Shown here: piece after piece, positions 61,071-64,000 of the stretch
Position numbering within the stretch: the first letter of the stretch is position 1
Layout: every line of letters starts with the position of its first letter
Source: Streptomyces sp. CA-210063
Lineage (GTDB): Bacteria > Actinomycetota > Actinomycetes > Streptomycetales > Streptomycetaceae
Reading direction: 5' to 3'
NCBI RefSeq assembly: GCF_024612015.1
Contig: NZ_CP102512.1
Span: 9,734,001-9,798,000, forward strand
DNA: 64,000 bases
Notes under the pieces: model-generated
Databases searched by the model: none
Told to the model about the DNA's origin: nothing
What the model saw: the letters and a program-made list of their open reading frames with translations, nothing else
Program-made: the position numbers and the translations under genes

Positions 61071-61652
61071 GTGGAGTCGATGAGTGAGGTGCCCCAGCGG
61101 TCGGACGCGCAGCGGAATCGTGAGCGCATTCTGCGGGTGGCGCTGGCCGAGCTGTCGCGTTCCGCCGACGTCCCGCTCAGCCTGATCGCCAGGAAGGCGG
61201 GTGTCGGGCAGGCCACCTTCTACCGCAACTTCCCCAGTCGCGAGGCGCTCGTCCTGGAGGTGCACCGCCAAGAGGTGCGGCAACTCGTCGACAGCGCGGC
61301 CGAGTTGCTGAAGACCCGGAAGCCCGACGAGGCCCTGAGGGAATGGATGGACGACCTCGCCCGCTATGCCACGGCCAAGGCCGGCCTGGCGGACGCGCTG
61401 CGGCAGGCCACGGCTGCGACGGGCGGCCCGGCGAAGCCCGGGTACCCGCTCCTCGTCGCCGCGATCGACCTCCTGCTCAACGCCAACCACGAGGCCGGCA
61501 CCATCCGCCCGGGCGTGACCGCCGACGACTTCCTCCTCGCCATCGCCGGCATCTGGCAGATCGACCCCCAGGGGGACTGGCGGTCCCAGGCCGACCGCCT
61601 CTTCGACCTCATCATGCGCGGCCTGCGCACGGGAGCACCCGGACGGACGTGA
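61071..61652 (+). CDS. TetR-family transcriptional regulator
   Basis: 193 residues from GTG 61071 (seven bases after GGGAGG); ATG 61080 is the next choice. HTH at about residues 30-55 (PLSLIARKAGVGQATFYRNF), followed by the TetR ligand domain with an SDxWR-like end. A perfect 18-base palindrome lies upstream. Its stop is nine bases from the convergent aconitase stop. The 532-base upstream region otherwise contains only the remnant at 60718-60897. Target genes beyond itself are unknown. Confidence 0.88.
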   Translation: MESMSEVPQRSDAQRNRERILRVALAELSRSADVPLSLIARKAGVGQATFYRNFPSREALVLEVHRQEVRQLVDSAAELLKTRKPDEALREWMDDLARYATAKAGLADALRQATAATGGPAKPGYPLLVAAIDLLLNANHEAGTIRPGVTADDFLLAIAGIWQIDPQGDWRSQADRLFDLIMRGLRTGAPGRT

Positions 61653-61661
61653 GGTCGGGCT

Positions 61662-64000
<2,339 letters not shown>

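Overview
The window is about 72% GC with very strong G/C bias at third codon positions. It carries many gene families typical of high-GC actinomycetes: an F420-type nitroreductase, a mycothiol-dependent isomerase relative, DUF6332 and DUF6643 proteins, TerD, a tgm-type graspetide pair, and many TetR, LacI, ROK and AraC regulators. A Streptomyces chromosome is the best fit. I see no phage, conjugative, transposon, CRISPR, rRNA or tRNA genes, so this is a metabolic, regulatory and envelope region.

Layout: 1-9.1 kb has a partial HpcH-like aldolase relative, a membrane Ser/Thr kinase, a divergent LacI/ROK sugar pair with a palindromic operator, a P-loop/Nudix fusion and an M20 dipeptidase. 9.3-15.1 kb has a geranylgeranyl-reductase-like flavoprotein, a divergent DUF385/TetR pair sharing an operator array, a NarL-type two-component pair and a mycothiol-dependent isomerase relative. 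15.2-16.4 kb is a compact graspetide cassette (tgmA precursor, tgmB ATP-grasp ligase) bounded by a strong terminator. 16.6-22.7 kb has an MFS transporter, a DUF427 protein, and a divergent copper unit (copA and a secreted protein) with two CsoR-like operators.

22.7-31.3 kb has an amidase coupled to an atypical Nramp transporter, an AsnC-type regulator, a scar where a DeoR 3' remnant abuts a class II aldolase 3' remnant, an AraC regulator, an RlmG-like methyltransferase, an AlkB dioxygenase and a ROK repressor. 31.3-35.5 kb is a three-gene operon (YfhO family, GT2, GtrA) that looks like a lipid-linked sugar export and glycosylation system. 35.7-38.1 kb holds a LysR regulator divergent from a long ketol-acid reductoisomerase that looks plant-like.

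38.1-47.7 kb has TetR/DUF4865, a HATPase protein, a Cds1-like PLP enzyme, a DeoR regulator, a large membrane-embedded alpha/beta hydrolase with an expanded repeat, and a secreted TAP-like peptidase. 47.8-54.2 kb has a beta-helix/AAA+ fusion, an Rv1733c-like membrane protein, a MOSC protein, DUF6643 and a double TerD protein. 54.2-64 kb has an HpnB-like glycosyltransferase, an Asp/Glu racemase relative, apolipoprotein N-acyltransferase, a Nudix hydrolase, membrane proteins, a TetR regulator and the 3' part of aconitase, cut by the window edge.

Most neighbours are small independent units. Clear functional groups are the copper pair, the tgm pair, the YfhO/GT2/GtrA operon, LysR/KARI, LacI/ROK and the two-component pair. 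Three copies of one dispersed intergenic repeat sit exactly at three convergent gene ends and contain hairpins that probably act as bidirectional terminators.
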